In this document: one piece after another, positions 1-14,615 of the stretch
Layout: every line of letters begins with the position of its first letter
Position numbering within the stretch: the stretch's first letter is position 1
Assembly (NCBI GenBank): GCA_905250075.1
Contig: CAJNOP010000181.1
Location: 62,001 to 126,000 of the forward strand
From: Rotaria sp. Silwood1
Lineage: Eukaryota > Rotifera > Eurotatoria > Philodinida > Philodinidae
Length of the DNA stretch: 64,000 nt
Reading direction: 5' to 3'
Made by a program: the position numbers and the translations under genes
The notes under the pieces: generated by a model
Databases searched by the model: none
What the model saw: only the letters and a program-made list of their open reading frames with translations
What the model was told of the DNA's origin: nothing

Positions 1-3000
1 TTTGCAAAAACAAAATATGTCTAGACGAGTCTTATGATATACTTCATAATAGAATTCATCTTGACATCAGACTATCAATTATGAAAAACCATTTCAAAAA
101 GTATAATTTTAAAGAATGACCAATCGAAAGAACATCATATAAGATGAAATTAAATTGTACTTTTTTTTTTTGTTTTTTTTTTTTTTAATTTTTTTTTGCT
201 AAAATATAATAATCTAGTACCTCTCCAATGCGACCATCGGATTGTTGAGATCGAGACCAAAGAGGAATTATTGAAAAAATATTACGGGTCATATGAATAA
301 TTAATCTAAATAAATATATAGTTTGTAAATATTTGTAATAACAATTAAAGCAAATAGAACCAACAATAGACGATTTTATTTACTGTTGGTATTATCTTAG
401 ATATAATTCATAATATATGAATTCAGCATGTTGGATAGATTTCCATTTTAATTTATGGAACGAAAGTCTCAGCACAAAATACTTGGTCATTCCAAAATTG
501 TGTCTCTATCAAACAACATAGTAGGTTTGGCGCAGTCTTTAGTTTCCGTGGTTAGTGTTTTGGAACAGATTGAACTAAATTCTATTGTAGACACTAAGCA
601 AAATCTCATATCAGTTAAAATTGAAGCGTTTCCCATAAAGAGCTAGTTTCGATGGGAATTAGCATTAATCGAGCAATCATTGTTTCGAAAACTACATTTA
701 AAAATACAAAAGCTTCATGATTTTTCATGTAAGATAAAACAGAGACGTAAATAATTCACTTTGTAGAACAAACTTAACTCTACAAAATTGAGTCATTAAA
801 AATGATTTCACATGTTGAATCGGATAGATTTCAATCAAAATACAAAATTGACCAAGATAGTATCCGGAATAACCACTATTTTCAAGCTTTTCAAACAAAG
901 AGTGAAACAGTTTAATTGTAACTAATGGCTTCTGGCTCTAACGAGTTGTCTTTAAGTAGTCGAATATTGAGCAAATATTTTGTACTAAGACTTTAGTGCT
1001 ATAGGGTAAATGTTTTGATATTTATCATTAAAGAGAAACTTATTAGACTTAGAAATCTCTTTTAATTTTAGATTTTCAAAAAAATATTTCGCTACTATCA
1101 TTGATTGATATATAAAATATCGATTTTATGTAATACGAAGAAATTTCTCTCATCTTAAACAAGTGATAGTTTAAATAGCAATTTATCAGTCATATATTTT
1201 TATAATCAACATTTAATTTTAGCAGTTTCAATCAAAAATTATTAAAATCACATTAAAATTTTGAAATTGTAAATTTGAAAAAACATTTTTTTTTTCGGCT
1301 ATTCTAGTCTAGCTATTGACTCGCAATAGATAACAATAAGATTTCTTCTTATAGTAGATATCCTATTGTGTGTGATCAGCAACATCAGATTTCGTATTGA
1401 TATACTGAGAAAGTATCTGGTAATCGAGCAAAGGTTCTTCATATTACTCTAACTAAAATACATGATTCATTAAATCCATCGCATATACTAATGCATACTT
1501 GAAATTGAAACTTCTTGTATTGATTGTCTTGCTAATATTTATCGTTATATATCCCATTATTAAACGAATATCCAAACGTACATTAATAGACATATCGAAA
1601 TATCTTTTACAATAGGTATATACTGTCAAACAATTGTTATTAATCAAATTTGGAGAAAAAAAAAGAAATAAAGCTTGTGCCATTCCATTTTTCTAAATCA
1701 CTCTACAAGTATAGCTGTAGAATAAAACCCATATTTGATTATACTTTTTCATAGTCATAAAAGTTTTCTTAGTAGTATACATCTCAAAAATGAACTACCT
1801 ATGAATTAGATATTCTAATGAAACCAGACATAGCACTGTGACAAGTGCATAATAGAATTCCAGTTACATTCATATATAAGTGTGTAACTCAGACTCATAG
1901 TTTTCTTAAGAAATCCTTGCATTTGACGAGTGAAGTTTGTTGTAGTTCAGATAGACAAGGAAACTTCGGTAAGTGATAAATCGCTATTGAACTCAGTTTT
2001 ACTTCTTAATTAGGCTTTATTGAAAATAGACAATATCTAAAAGAATTCATGTACATATATTTTTTCTTCTGGAACTATGGTCATTTTAGTAAGATTTTTA
2101 ACATAATACTTTCGTCTCCTTCCGTCAAATCATCTGTCGAATTTAAACTTTCTAAAAATAAAATGTCTGAACGAAACTAGATTATAATGAAAATATCAGT
2201 TTTTCTTGTTGTTTCTATCCTGAACTATGAGTATAGAAACACAAAGTTTATTTTTTGTTTGCATAACAGAGTTTTCAATATTGATATTTCAGAATACGAT
2301 ATATTAGGAAATCTGATCATTTCATAATAAACTAATTCGTTTGAGAAGTCTATTTGTATAACGTTAGAACTCGAAAGTCAATTCCTAAAAAAAACCAATC
2401 ATATTCCATGAAGAACAACCTATGAGGACGAGTTCTTTTCGTCTTTCTTTAATCTCAATAAGATCTACCTAATGAGAGAAGCCTCATGTCATAAACGATT
2501 TATCACTTGTCGGAATTTTTTCTTAAGTTGTAAGAAGAAAAAAAAAAGGTATCAGCAGCATCAATGTAAAACCAAGCAATAATACTGTGAAGAGCCAATG
2601 AAGTGTATCGTTCATTTTGAATAGAGTGATATCTAAAATATTCCTATCAAGTATAAAATTTAAGCAATTATCTAATACATCATATTAAATAAATGAAGAG
2701 AATAATTATATGATATTGTTTAATATAGCTGTAAATCTCTTATAAAAAAAAATATGAATTTCTAGAATTTTTTTTTTCAATTTTGCTTTTGCATTATTAA
2801 GTAACTTGAAAGATATCTTGTTACAGATTTTACTACAACTATGATTTTATTCTAATGAAAATTTTTCACAATACAATAAGACTTCTATTAACACGATCTT
2901 GAAAAACTCTCTATATTCTTATCTTCTTTAAACTCTCAATGATTTCTCTTTTATCAATTGGTTCGTTAATAACCAATAAAAAACATTCTCATCAACCTCA

Positions 3001-3402
3001 TTTAATCATCTGCATAAATCACTTATCAATCTATTTTCTATGTTGTTCAAAATTCAATATGACTCAAATAAATTCTTTTAAAAATGAAAATTATAGAAAA
3101 TTTAACTTATATTTCATGAAAATTTTCACGTCCTTGATTTTTCTTTTTTCCTTCCTAAATTCTGTGATGACATTCGCTAGAAATTGTTGTACGCGTATCA
3201 CACATTTTTTCTTTCGTCCTTATTTCCCCTCTCTCTCTCTCTCTCTCTCTCTCTTCGTGAAGATCACCTATTTATCTCCAGTTATACACTCTTACTGGTT
3301 TTCATATTTGATACGTTTTTTTCAGTTGAAACTCAAATCAGGTGAGAATTATCAGTGATTGTTGTTTTGTTTTTTATTACTGATTCAAATAAAAATAATC
3401 TC
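1..3402. other. Intergenic stretch, no gene recognised
   Basis: About 3.4 kb of AT-rich sequence at the left edge. I read both strands and saw no conserved protein motif, no consistent splice-site chain and no tRNA-like structure. Short open frames exist (for example 455-646 plus, 1453-1683 minus, 2939-3358 plus), but their composition is random-looking and none resembles a known protein. A pure CT tract lies at about 3229-3254, some 150 nt upstream of the TIM29 start, and is probably part of that gene's promoter or 5' leader. Confidence 0.6.
3229..3254. repeat. (CT)n microsatellite
   Basis: Uninterrupted CT dinucleotide tract of about 13 units upstream of the TIM29 reading frame. Tracts of this kind are common in promoters and 5' leaders of AT-rich invertebrate genomes. 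No further function can be read from the sequence. Confidence 0.9.
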
Positions 3403-3957
3403 ATGGCCTTTTTGGGCAAAGCTAACAATCTGCTAATACGACGTCCATCAATCTTTGTATATAAATTTCTTAAACAACTTTCATATGATTATCGTGATGC
3501 ATTGATTGAAACAGGAAAAAAAATGGTTCAACATCCTATAAAAACTGTTTTTTATTCATCAAATATATATTTACTTATATATGCATATCAAACAATGCCA
3601 ACATTTCAAACATATAAAAATGATTTAATACAATTTCATCAACAACAATTATTAACATCAAGTCTTATACGTAATAAACAAATTGAAACTTATATTGATA
3701 CAATTGAAAAATTATTATTATCTGAACAAATACATTTTGTTGATTGTTATCTTTTTTCATTAATTATTTACAGAACTCAATATCGTACGAATGATCATTC
3801 ATATAGAATTTATGAAAATATATGTTCATATTTACATTTAAAAAGACATTCGAGAATTATTGATATTGGTGCATTTAATCGATGGTTTACATTGAAAAGA
3901 AAATTATATGAAGCAGATATTATTGATGATACTAACAATGAAAAAATTGCTTTGTAA
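3403..3957 (+). CDS. TIMM29: TIM29-like mitochondrial inner membrane translocase subunit
   Basis: A single-exon frame of 184 codons. In animals TIM29 is a subunit of the TIM22 carrier translocase of the mitochondrial inner membrane, where it contacts TIM22 and the TOM complex. The match rests on an ordered set of features remembered from the human protein: an N-terminal 'DYRDA' segment before a hydrophobic stretch (about residues 45-65), a central helical region, and a C-terminal 'RIIDIGAFNRWF...L...DINDD'-type block, here RIIDIGAFNRWFTLKRK followed by ADIIDD. Human TIM29 is longer (260 aa) because of a C-terminal tail missing here. The open frame extends 48 nt upstream to a GTG, but the first ATG at 3403 is the sensible start. 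No intron is needed. The (CT)n tract lies just upstream. Confidence 0.75.
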   Translation: MAFLGKANNLLIRRPSIFVYKFLKQLSYDYRDALIETGKKMVQHPIKTVFYSSNIYLLIYAYQTMPTFQTYKNDLIQFHQQQLLTSSLIRNKQIETYIDTIEKLLLSEQIHFVDCYLFSLIIYRTQYRTNDHSYRIYENICSYLHLKRHSRIIDIGAFNRWFTLKRKLYEADIIDDTNNEKIAL

Positions 3958-4541
3958 TAGAAAAAGAGAAAAAAAAAATTTTTTCGAGAGATAGAAAGAA
4001 AGAAAAAAAAAATTCAATTATCATTTTCTTTTTGTTCTCATTGCAGATAAAGATAAAAAACAGAAAGAATATCGGTCGACACCTTATTCGTCGTTGCTGC
4101 AAACAGATGTTTTTTAGTGCTTTCTTATTCTATGCATCTTTATTTTCGCTCGTGCGTCTTCTTTTATTGATATCATATCGACCTTACACATGCATTTAAT
4201 GTGTACGTGTGTCTATAAAGAGAGAAAAAAAGAAAAACGAATTTGTTCGTCTACTGATGAACAATCGATAGTGTTGTGTTTAAATTCGAACGAGTAGTTT
4301 TTTTCTTTTTTGTTCTCTCACTGTCTCTATGTGTCTCTTTCTCTTCTATTTATATATGTATATATATGTGTGCATCACATTTTGTTGTTGTGTTGACTTT
4401 GTTCTTTACCTTTTTTTTGTTCTCATCGAACGAAAGGAGTCACATTCATTGCAATAAAATATTTTAGTCGTTTGTTCTTTCTTTAAGAATGATATACTCC
4501 TTTACTTTTCATTTTTCATGTCTTTTAGGACTAAATAACTC
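3958..4541. other. Intergenic region and 5' leader of the vigilin gene
   Basis: About 580 nt between the TIM29 stop and the vigilin start. It is T-rich, with no coding signal. A good 3' splice site (pyrimidine tract ending in TTTTAG at 4528) lies 13 nt before the vigilin ATG, so the leader probably contains a 5' UTR intron whose donor I could not place. Confidence 0.5.
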
Positions 4542-7500
4542 ATGGCCACGGCAATGGATGACAAGAATTTAAGAGATAATGTGCTTAGTACAACGACTGG
4601 AAATATTCAAACATCATCATCATCATCAGTATCAAAAAAAACTGATATTGATGATGTACCGGATTATAATGAAGCATTTCCTCAATTAGTATCTTCTGCT
4701 GGACATGTTGATATTAATCGTTCGAATACATTTTTCTCATCATCATTTCCATCAAAATCACATGGAAATAATTCAACAGGTGCCATGGCTAATACAACAA
4801 CATCATTATATTCAACAACAAAAAGTGATGAAGAACGACGACGTGCAATGGCTATTCATGCATCATCAGTCACAACTAAAATTGTAAGTCATTTCATTTC
4901 ATATTAAAATAAAAAATTTCTGTTTTTTTTCTTAAATATAACATTTGATTATATGACATATTTCAAGTTGATTCTTATTATGCAATAGTATATTTGTTTT
5001 AGTTTAAAAGAAAATTACGAGGATTTCACATTCAAAGTTTTTTTATTTCTTTTTTTTTTGCAAATGCAATCTTTCCAATATATAGTAAATAGTTTACAGC
5101 TGTATATTGAGTTATGGTAGATGTATGTACATTATTGTACAAACTGAGATTTGAAAATTAGAAATCTAATAATTATAGTTAAATTCAATAGTCAGTTCGT
5201 ATAAGGTTAAAAACCTTGATATTGATTTCAAGATTATAATAAAAATTCAATCATTTCGAAACTACATCTTATCATCTATCCATTTTCTAATTGGAACACA
5301 TTTCAATTAATCCTAACACAACCATGTTTAGGACTACCATCTGGAATCTGTTGTAAGACCTTTATCCTACTTGTAGTTTATTCTTGTATATATTTGAAAG
5401 TCTGCTCAACAGTGTAACAACTCAAGATAGAAACAATAACACGAGGAAGACAACCATACGGTGAAAACTCCCATAGATTATGAAGAAGAAAATGACAATC
5501 CGTATAACAAGTTTAAGGAAAGGAAAATGTCTATATCACATGTAACTAATAAATAGAACTTTAAATGTTAGTATAATCATATAGATATGATAATCATCTA
5601 ACGAAGATGCAGATCATAGCATTTGTGTAGATAAAAAAAATAACAAACAAACAGAAAATTAGTTAGTTTGAAGTATATTTATCTACTCTTTTTTCATATT
5701 CTTATTGTTCTTGATTTTTGAAGCATGCGAAATTATACATCACTAGTCAGTTATATACATATACTTTAAGCTGTTCTATCATTAGACGCACAGTTGCGTA
5801 TGATAGATTGATGTTATTGATGTACCCAACTAAGTCTCGTCAACACATATCTGCAAGGACATGACTTCATGTAAATGTTATGTATGCATAACATCATACT
5901 AAAGTTCGAATAGACTCCTTGATAGTCAATAAGTATTCACATGTATTTCGAAATGATCAATTCATATAAATAATAATTGAACGTAACTGGTAGATATCAT
6001 CAGCATACTCTACTAGTTCTTACTAGAATGTATCTGGAATATAAGAAATTTCATACAATATTGTATACTTATAACAATATGATAAAATTTGCTAGAGTAC
6101 ATGGTCAGTCAAGGGAGCAGGGTCATGTCAAGATAAAAATCTAACTGAAATGTTTTGTTTGTTTACATAACTAGGCTTAAATTAATTAATAAATTTTATA
6201 CTTGAATATTTTAAATGATAGGATTCTAAATCTTTTAATGATTTATTTTATTTTCAAAGATTGAAATTCCTCCTGAAGAACGTGCATTAGATAATACTCG
6301 TCGTACAGGTGTTAATCAATCATCACGTAATACTGGTGCTACTAATATTGGACAACCATTACAAAAACTTTGTGCTCGAATTCAAAAAGAAACATGTAAA
6401 TATCAAAAATAAATAAATTTTTTCAAACTTTTTTTTTTTTTTAAAAAAAAAAAACAAAACAAACGTATTCTTATTTTTTTAGCTACAACTATAACATTTC
6501 TTTATAAAGATCAAACATTAATAGTGACAATAACAGGTCGACCTGAACATGTACGTTTAGCACAAGTACAACTTCTACGTGAAATTCAAAGACCTGTTCA
6601 ATTATCCGTTAATATTCCATTAGATTTTCATCGTTTTATAATTGGTCCACGTGGTGCAACATTAAGATTATTAGAACAAGAAACATTAACACGTATAACT
6701 GTACCACCACAAGATAATCCATCAAATGCAATTATTGTAAAAGGTGCAAAAGATAATGTTAAATTATGTGAACAAAAAATTCTTGAATTATATCATACAC
6801 AATTAAATAAAGGCTTTGAACGTTTATCAATACCATATTTATATCATCCATGGATACGAAATATACTTGTTGATGATTTACATCATCAATTAAATGTAAC
6901 TATTGATTTACCACCACCAATTAAACAAACTGATGAAATAACAATACGTGGTGAACGTGAACCAGTTGAACAAGCTAAAGCTAAAATTATGCAATTTTAT
7001 GAAAGTTTGGTAAGAAAAAAATTTATTCTTTAATTTTTATGTTTTTTTTATATTGAATAATTTTTATTTTTTTAGAAAGGAAAAATAATGACATTTCCAC
7101 TTGAAATACCATGTGAACAACATCGTTTTATATTAGGTAAAAAAGGTGCCGGTTTAAAAGAAATTTTTGATAAAACAAATGTTATTGTTCGTATACCAAA
7201 TCAAGAAGAACATTCAACAACAATTCAAGTTATGGGTGAAACAGCTAAAATTGGTGAAGCTATTACAATGATTTATAAAATGGTACGAAAATTTTCTGTT
7301 TTTTTTTTTCTATTTAAAATTCCTAATAATAATTTTTTTTTTAAATTTTTAATTAGGCTAATGCATTAACTGCGGTACAAATCTATGCACCACGTTGGAT
7401 GCATAGTACAGTTAAAGGTGAACGTAAAAATGATCTTGAAAATTTACGAAAAACATATCCAAATGTACGAATATCATTTCGTGATGATCATATTTCATTA

Positions 7501-10500
7501 GAAGGTCCACCAGAAGATGTTGAACATGTACGAAGTCAAATACAAACAGTTGTTGATGAATTTAAAACTAAAAATACAACATATGTAGAAATTGAAATTG
7601 ATCCACAATATTATAAACAATTAATAGGAAAAAATCAAATACGTTTACTTGAAATGCAAGAACAATCAGGATGTGATATTAAATTTCCATTTGATGAAGA
7701 TCGATTAGTTAAATTAATGGGTACAAAAGAAAGTGTAGAAAAAGCAAAACAATTATTAACAGAACGAGTTAAAAAATTGGTAAGATTTATCAAAGAAATT
7801 AAGTGATGATATTCGATGTCTAATAGTCTCGAGGATCTCGAAAATGTTTCCATGTATATGTAAAGCAGAGACATAGCAAGAAAATTTACACGATGAAGTC
7901 TAATATTGTGAATATAAGAGTTTCAGTCAAGAAAAAAAATTGATTTGTAAAGTTCTCTTCGTCGATATAAAAATATGTCTTGTTTTCAGAATTTTGAGTT
8001 GAAGCCTTGTAAAATTTATATATTGGGATATAATAGAAGATTTAGAGTTTTCTCTTGCATGAAAGTACTTACTCTTTTTTCAGATATTTTGGATACTTCA
8101 CTCTAATTTATAGTCCGTAGATTTCTTTAACTATATGTTAAATCTTCATGAATCATTCAGTCTTTTATTCACATCTATTAGAATAGAAATAGAAATGTTG
8201 CTCAAGAAAAGTCTTCTAGAAACATATTTAAAAGAATAAAGGTTTTAGCCCTATAGCTTGTAGGATTGAGACGAATACGTCAAGGAAATGTCAATCATAT
8301 CCAGATCTTTTTTCTGTCATACGTACTCGAATGATTCAACAATCCATTTTAGTCTATCTAAATAAAATACAAACTGTGATAATCTTTTAGTTGGCATGAA
8401 TTCGACATAGAAAGGTCAGCCATTTTTTGTTTGGACGGAACCTAGTTCAGAATCATCTTACTCATATCTAGTATGAATACAACTGATAGATAACACCAAC
8501 CTAGTCTTCGTCTCTCTAGATCTATCAGATATATAATGGATACGATTAAATTATATAGAGATGTTTATATGTTATGCTTAAAATTTAAGACTATCAATCA
8601 ATTCCAATTATTTGCTATATGTTAGGTTTGAATATTATTTTGTTCTATCTGTTGTTTAAGATTTTCATAGAAGTTTTTGTTTTAAAACACAAATAATCAA
8701 TTATCTATTGAATAAATTTTAGGCAAATGAACATACAACTGATTTAAGTATTGATCGTCAATATTATCCACAAATAATTGGTGCCAAAGGTAAAAATTTA
8801 GAAGAAGTACGTTCAAAATTTCATAATATTCAAATAACATTTCCTGAAGCTAATGGTAAAAGTGATAAAGTTACATTACATGGTGATAAAGATGATGTTG
8901 AAAAATGTTCTAAATTTTTACAACAAAAAATTAAAGATCTTTATTCAACAGAAATTGAAGTACCAAAACGTGTATATCCAATGTTAATTGGTAAAGGTGG
9001 TGCAAATATTCAACGTTTACGTGAAAAAATTCCTGATGTTCGACTTGATATGCCATCAATTGATGATAATAAAGATTCAACACATATACGTTTAAATGGT
9101 AAAAAAGTTGATGTTGATAAAGCACGAAAAATTCTCGAAGAACATATTAATCAATTAAATGTATCAATGGAAAATTCTATTGAACAACATATAACAATTG
9201 ATCCTAAATGGCATGGTCGATTTTTTCAAAATCGTCGTAAATTATTAAATGATTTACAACAACAATATGGTGATATGTTAATTAAATTACCTGAACGTAA
9301 TACAAATTCTGATCAAGTTTTATTACGTGGACCAAAAGATATACTTGAACAAGTACGAAAACGTTTAGAAGAATTAATTGATACATGGGAAAATACAATA
9401 ACTAAAGAAATGATTATACCACATCGTCATCATGGTTATTTACTTGCACATGGTGGTACATATATTCAACCAATACAAAAAGATTATAATGTTCAAATTA
9501 AATTTCCACCACGTGGAAATAATCAAAAAGATGAACAAGAAACAACAACAACAACAACGACAAATGATGATGATGATAAACAAAAAGATATTGTTCGTTT
9601 AACAGGTCGTTCTGATGATATTGATAAAGCAATAGATACATTAGAAAAAATGATACCTGTTGAAAGTTCAATTGATATACCATATGAATCACATGGTATA
9701 TTAGTTGGTAAAAATGGTAGTAATTTACAATTATTAATTAAAAAATATCCTGATGTTCATGTTACATTTCCACCAGTTAATTCAGCACAAAATACAATAT
9801 ATTTAAAAGGTCAAGGTGAACAAGTTGAAGGTATTAAAAATGAATTACTTGAATCATATGAAAAATATCAAACTGATAAACAAGCACGTTCATATGAAAT
9901 ACGTTTTACAATTAAACCTGAATATCGTTCATTAATATTTGGTGTTCGTGGTAAAACAATAAATAGTTTACGACAAAAATATGATGTTAAAATTGATGTT
10001 AGTAATAATCAATTATTATCAACAACTAATGTACCAACATCATCTGGAACAGATAATAATGAACAACAAGATAATGATTTATTATCAAATGAAACAAAAG
10101 AAAATTCAAATCAATTATCTGATATTGAAATTATAATAACTGGTTATGAAGATAAAACATTAGCATGTCAAAATGAAATTTTACAATTAATTAAAGATTT
10201 TGAAGCTAAAATAACAATGGAAATTGAAATTGATCCACGTATACATGCACGTATAATTGGTTCAGGTGGACAAAAATTACAACAAATTATGAAAGAATAT
10301 AATGTTGATATTAAATTTCAAGCTAATAATAAAACTAATAAAGTACATGTTACTGGTTTAGATCAAGAAAAAATTGATTCTTGTATTGATCATTTATTAT
10401 TATTAGAAGAAGATTTTCTTCAAGATCTTCCATATAGACCAACAACAAATACACAAAATCAAAATGATTTAATATTAGGTCAACAATCATCAAATACACA

Positions 10501-12066
10501 ACAACAACAACAACAACAAGATCAATCAACAACTAGTAATGTTAAAGTAACAAATGAAAATAAAAATAAAAAACAACAACGACAAGCACCATTTCAAGTT
10601 AAAAATGCACCATGGACTAATGGAAAAGAATATGATAATGAATATCAACAAAATAATAATTCACGACAACGTAATGGACATGAAAATTCATCGAAAAATT
10701 TAACTACCACTGCACCTAATCTAGATGATCTGGGTAAGACTGACAAAAAAAAAACTTTTTCGATGATATGGTAAACATACCATATGTTTGAAAATTCTCT
10801 AAAATTGATCATAGATAGTATTTTATTTTACCATGATCATCAAAAGTTTAGCTATCAGGTAAAAAGTATCCTAACAAAAATAGTTCGTTTTCATCGTTTG
10901 ATGAGAAATAGAACGCTATTAATTCTGATTGAGAAGCAACTATCGAAAACTAATCGATCTTCGTGTGAAGGAATTAGAAAGTCGCCATAGATTTTTTTCT
11001 AGTTAGATAAGGATATTTCAGCATTAGTAAGAAATCTTACGGTATTTGATACTTCATTCAAAAGATCAGTCCTACTTCTATTATTACCATTAAAAATTTG
11101 TATGTCAAACGATTATAGTTTGCTTGATTTACGAACTTATCTTTGGGTGTTTTTAGAATGAGAGTAAATGTGATTCATCAAAAAAAAAATCTGTCATTGT
11201 GACGATTGTAAACTATTTACCGTAAAACTTTTCTCCAGTGTGTTATTTATGTTAATCAGATGTTTTCTGAGAATTTCATCGATCACGGCCACTAATCAAA
11301 CAGAGATCTATGTAAAGACCATTTCAAATATGGGAAACGTTACTAAGACTCAGAATCATCATAGATTAAAATTTCCTATTTGTGTCATAGTAAAGATGTG
11401 TGAAACTTTATTTATCAATAAAAGGATTGGTTTTAACGCTTTGAAATAGTGGCGAACGACAAAAGTGTTTAAAATGCTTTCTTTTTGAGATTCAAGGAAA
11501 ACAAAACAGTGCTTTTATTCCATATTTCATATACGAAAATCGCTCAAACTTGGATTGGTGCTGAAGATTGCACTTTGCTAAGTAATGTTTTCAGAAAAAA
11601 AAATATCAGGCAAAAAAATTTCAAATTTAAGTACTTTTTACCCGATAGCAAAAGCTTTTGGCGATCATTGTGATTAAGAAAGTGAAGAAAAAGCTTAGTC
11701 TGACACTACACATAATTCATAATTAATGTTAAGCTTCTAAAGAGAATCATATCTATACTTTCTTAAAAGAAAACAAAAAAGAATTTGCAATATTTTTCAT
11801 AAATCATCAATATATTATTTGTTCAAAAGTCAAAACAAGAAACTCTTAATAAAATCCATAGTTTTATAGTTTCAAAAATGTAAAATATCATTAAGTTTAA
11901 CTGTTATCTTTAAAATACAATCTTTTCTTTGTTTTGTTTTTCAGGCGAATATCCATTGTTCAGTAATGGTCTCACATTATCAGCAGATGATAATTCATCA
12001 CAAGTGCATCAGACAACAGTGAATACAATACCAGTTATTTGGGGTCCTCAAAAACGAAATAAATAA
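4542..12066 (+). CDS. HDLBP: Vigilin, multi-KH-domain RNA-binding protein
   Basis: Seven exons: 4542-4883, 6260-6395, 6483-7009, 7076-7282, 7357-7779, 8723-10733, 11945-12066. Reading phase is preserved across every GT..AG junction, giving about 1255 aa (human vigilin 1268). Vigilin binds mRNA and tRNA on ER-associated polysomes and affects translation and sterol metabolism. After an acidic, Ser-rich N-terminus with the DVPDYNEAFPQL block, the protein is a chain of about 14 KH repeats. Recognisable GxxG loops include IGPRG, LGKKG, IGAKG, IGKGG, VGKNG, FGVRG and IGSGG. Others are degenerate (IGKNQ, FQNRRK), as is normal for vigilin. A poly-Gln/Asn tail follows, and the C-terminus contains VIWGPQKR, resembling the WGP ending of animal vigilins. 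Introns 1, 5 and 6 are large (1376, 943 and 1211 nt); the others are 66-87 nt. No coding content was seen inside the large introns. Confidence 0.93.
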
Positions 12067-13493
12067 GAGCGACACAATGAAACAAAAAAGAAACAATATT
12101 CGTATGTCTTGTCTTTAGTGTCACGTCGAAAAACTGTGATTTGTTCTCTTTTTCTCCAAACATTATTTATATACTTGTCCATGTTTGCTCAAATTATCTA
12201 ACTCTTTAGAAAAAAAGCCTACCTTTTCTTCATCCTCTCCACTCTCTTATTTTCTACGTCAATGTCTGTTTTTTTTTCTTTTGTCTGTTGTGTTTTTTTC
12301 ATCTACTTATAAACATATTATTCTTTATTCTTATTGGGTTTGTTATGACTTCTGTATCTATTAGAAACTCTGAGAGAAAACTAAAATTTCAAGGGTGAAT
12401 TATCGGTTATCATTATGCAATACTTACTTTTCGTTTTGTTTTTCTTCTTTCATTCTCTCGTGAGTTTTTTTTTCTTTGTCTTCTCATTATGTGTATATAT
12501 ACCATATTGTTTTGGTTGAACTATACTGTTTTGTTTAATGAACTAGTTTAAAACAAAAACTTCGATCTCTTATCAGTTGCCTCGTTGAACTCTATATATA
12601 TATGTGTGTGTGTATGTATAAGTTGGAACGATCTTAACTGTTTTGTTATTTACTTCTTCGTCGAGACTTATTGCTTCTGTTTTTGTTTTTTGATTTATCA
12701 TTATATGTGTACACTTAAGAGGAGTTCTTTTCTTTTTTTGTTTTGTTTTTAAAGCAAATCATCTATCATTTTATATCAATCGTGTGCCCGCGTGCTCGTA
12801 TCGATGAGACTTTATAGTCTTTTTCGTTATTTCTTTGTTTGTTATTGAAAAAAAAATTTTTTTTTTGAGAATGATTATACTAATATGTGTCTCATAGCAG
12901 AAAAAACTGAAGATAAAGTTTAAAGATTTGCTAATTGTATGCGCTCTACTTCTTTTAGTGTGTTCGGTTTGATTTTTTTTTTTTTGTTTTGTTTTGTTTT
13001 GTTTTTCTTTTTTTTTTTTTTTGAAAGAATCATTATATTACTCTATAAGCCTATTCAACCATTATATTGTTATGAAATTATTGTTTGTTTCTTTTCTTGC
13101 AGACTTGCGCTCGCTCTTTTATCTCGTTGTTTGATTTTTTTTCTTCAAAAAAAAAAGGAAACAAATAAATGGTTATTGAAAAAATATCAGAGCCACCAAA
13201 ATGATTAAGGTTTTTGCATACGATAGTTATGAAAGTTAACAAAAATTTTATCCTTTTATTTATGAGAGATATGACTGTTTTGAAATTTTGATACAGAATC
13301 TGAACTTTAATTTTATAATACATGTTTCTTTTGAAATGTTTTATTTTCGAAAACAAAAGTCTGTTATTAAGCAACGAGTAAGAGCTAATTTTGTTCAATT
13401 TTTTCTCTAAATTTTGATAAGTTTCTCTTTCTTAAGAATAAACTTGTGAGTAATTCTTAAATATAAATCCTTTATAGAATTTAATATTTTTAG
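12067..13493. other. Vigilin 3' UTR and GPN1 upstream region
   Basis: About 1.4 kb of T-rich sequence with many poly-T runs and a TATATA/TGTGTG microsatellite near 12593-12620. Nothing in it looks coding; the small frames at 12939-13208 (plus) and 13078-13398 (minus) are low-complexity. It should hold the vigilin 3' UTR and the GPN1 promoter. Confidence 0.55.
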
Positions 13494-14615
13494 ATGGAAA
13501 CAGAATCTATAGCGAGTTCGCTACCATCGACAACAACAACAACAACAACAAGCGAAAGTACTGAACCAAAACTTCCAGTATGTATCATTGTACTTGGTAT
13601 GGCCGGTTCAGGAAAAACAACATTTATACAACGTATAAATGCTCATTTACACAGTGAACAAACTCCACCTTATATTGTTAATCTTGATCCAGCTGTTCAT
13701 GAATTACCATATCCATGTAATGTTGATATTCGTGATACAATCAATTATAAACAAATTATGAAAGAATATCGTCTTGGTCCAAATGGTGCAATTGTAACAT
13801 CATTAAATTTATTTTCAACAACATTTGATCAATTATTATCAATATTAAATAAAAATCAAACAAAATATAAGTATTTTATTTTTGATACACCCGGTCAAAT
13901 CGAAGTATTTACATGGTCAGCATCAGGTACTATTATAACAGAAACATTAGGTGCAACTTATCCAACAATTATTGTTTATATAATGGATACACCACGTTCA
14001 TCAAATCCAATAACATTTATGTCAAATATGCTTTATGCTGTATCGATACTTTATAAATATCGTTTACCATTTATAATTGTATTAAATAAAACAGATATCA
14101 TTCATCATCGTTTTGCACTTGAATGGATGAATGATTTTGAATTATTTCAATCAGCTATTGAACAAGAACATTCATATTCAACTGATTTATGTCGATCATT
14201 AAGTCTTGTATTAGATGAATTTTATTCAAATTTACGTTGTGTTGGTTTTAGTTCAATGACAGGTGATGGTTGTACAGAATTTTTTGAAGCTATTGATAGT
14301 GCATGCCATGAATATGAACATGTTTATAAAGTTGAATATCAGAAATGGCAAGAAAAAAAATCAAAACGTGAAAATGATAAACGTGACAAAGCTTTAAAAC
14401 GATTAAAAGATGATTTAAAGAGTGAACAAAGTCTTATTGGTGAAAAACGTATTCGATACGATGATATTCATAATGATGAAGAAACCGATGATGATGACGA
14501 TGATGATGATGATGATGAAGACAAAGATCAAGATGATTTTGAACGTGAAGATAAATCATTTAAACGATATTTATCTAAACATGCATCGAATACTACGACT
14601 ACCATGGATACATAA
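13494..14615 (+). CDS. GPN1: GPN-loop GTPase 1
   Basis: An intronless 373-codon frame, the usual length for GPN1/XAB1 (human 374). GPN1 is a cytoplasmic GTPase needed for assembly and nuclear import of RNA polymerase II, acting as a heterodimer with GPN3. Motifs in order: a Thr-rich N-terminus, P-loop GMAGSGKT (residues 35-42), the diagnostic Gly-Pro-Asn loop in [14 protein letters not shown] (about residues 94-107), G3 DTPGQIEVF (about 131-139), and G4 NKTD (about 200). The tail is charged, with a 10-Asp run and a coiled-coil-like Lys/Glu region. An AATAAA lies at 14683-14688, 67 nt past the stop. Absence of introns contrasts with most neighbours, but GPN1 function looks intact with no frameshift. 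Confidence 0.95.
   Translation: METESIASSLPSTTTTTTTSESTEPKLPVCIIVLGMAGSGKTTFIQRINAHLHSEQTPPYIVNLDPAVHELPYPCNVDIRDTINYKQIMKEYRLGPNGAIVTSLNLFSTTFDQLLSILNKNQTKYKYFIFDTPGQIEVFTWSASGTIITETLGATYPTIIVYIMDTPRSSNPITFMSNMLYAVSILYKYRLPFIIVLNKTDIIHHRFALEWMNDFELFQSAIEQEHSYSTDLCRSLSLVLDEFYSNLRCVGFSSMTGDGCTEFFEAIDSACHEYEHVYKVEYQKWQEKKSKRENDKRDKALKRLKDDLKSEQSLIGEKRIRYDDIHNDEETDDDDDDDDDDEDKDQDDFEREDKSFKRYLSKHASNTTTTMDT

Noticed and set aside
4251..4270. CTGATGA motif as a hammerhead ribozyme core
   Set aside because: The matching GAAA box and the three flanking stems are not present in the right order. The same check failed for a similar motif near 26863.
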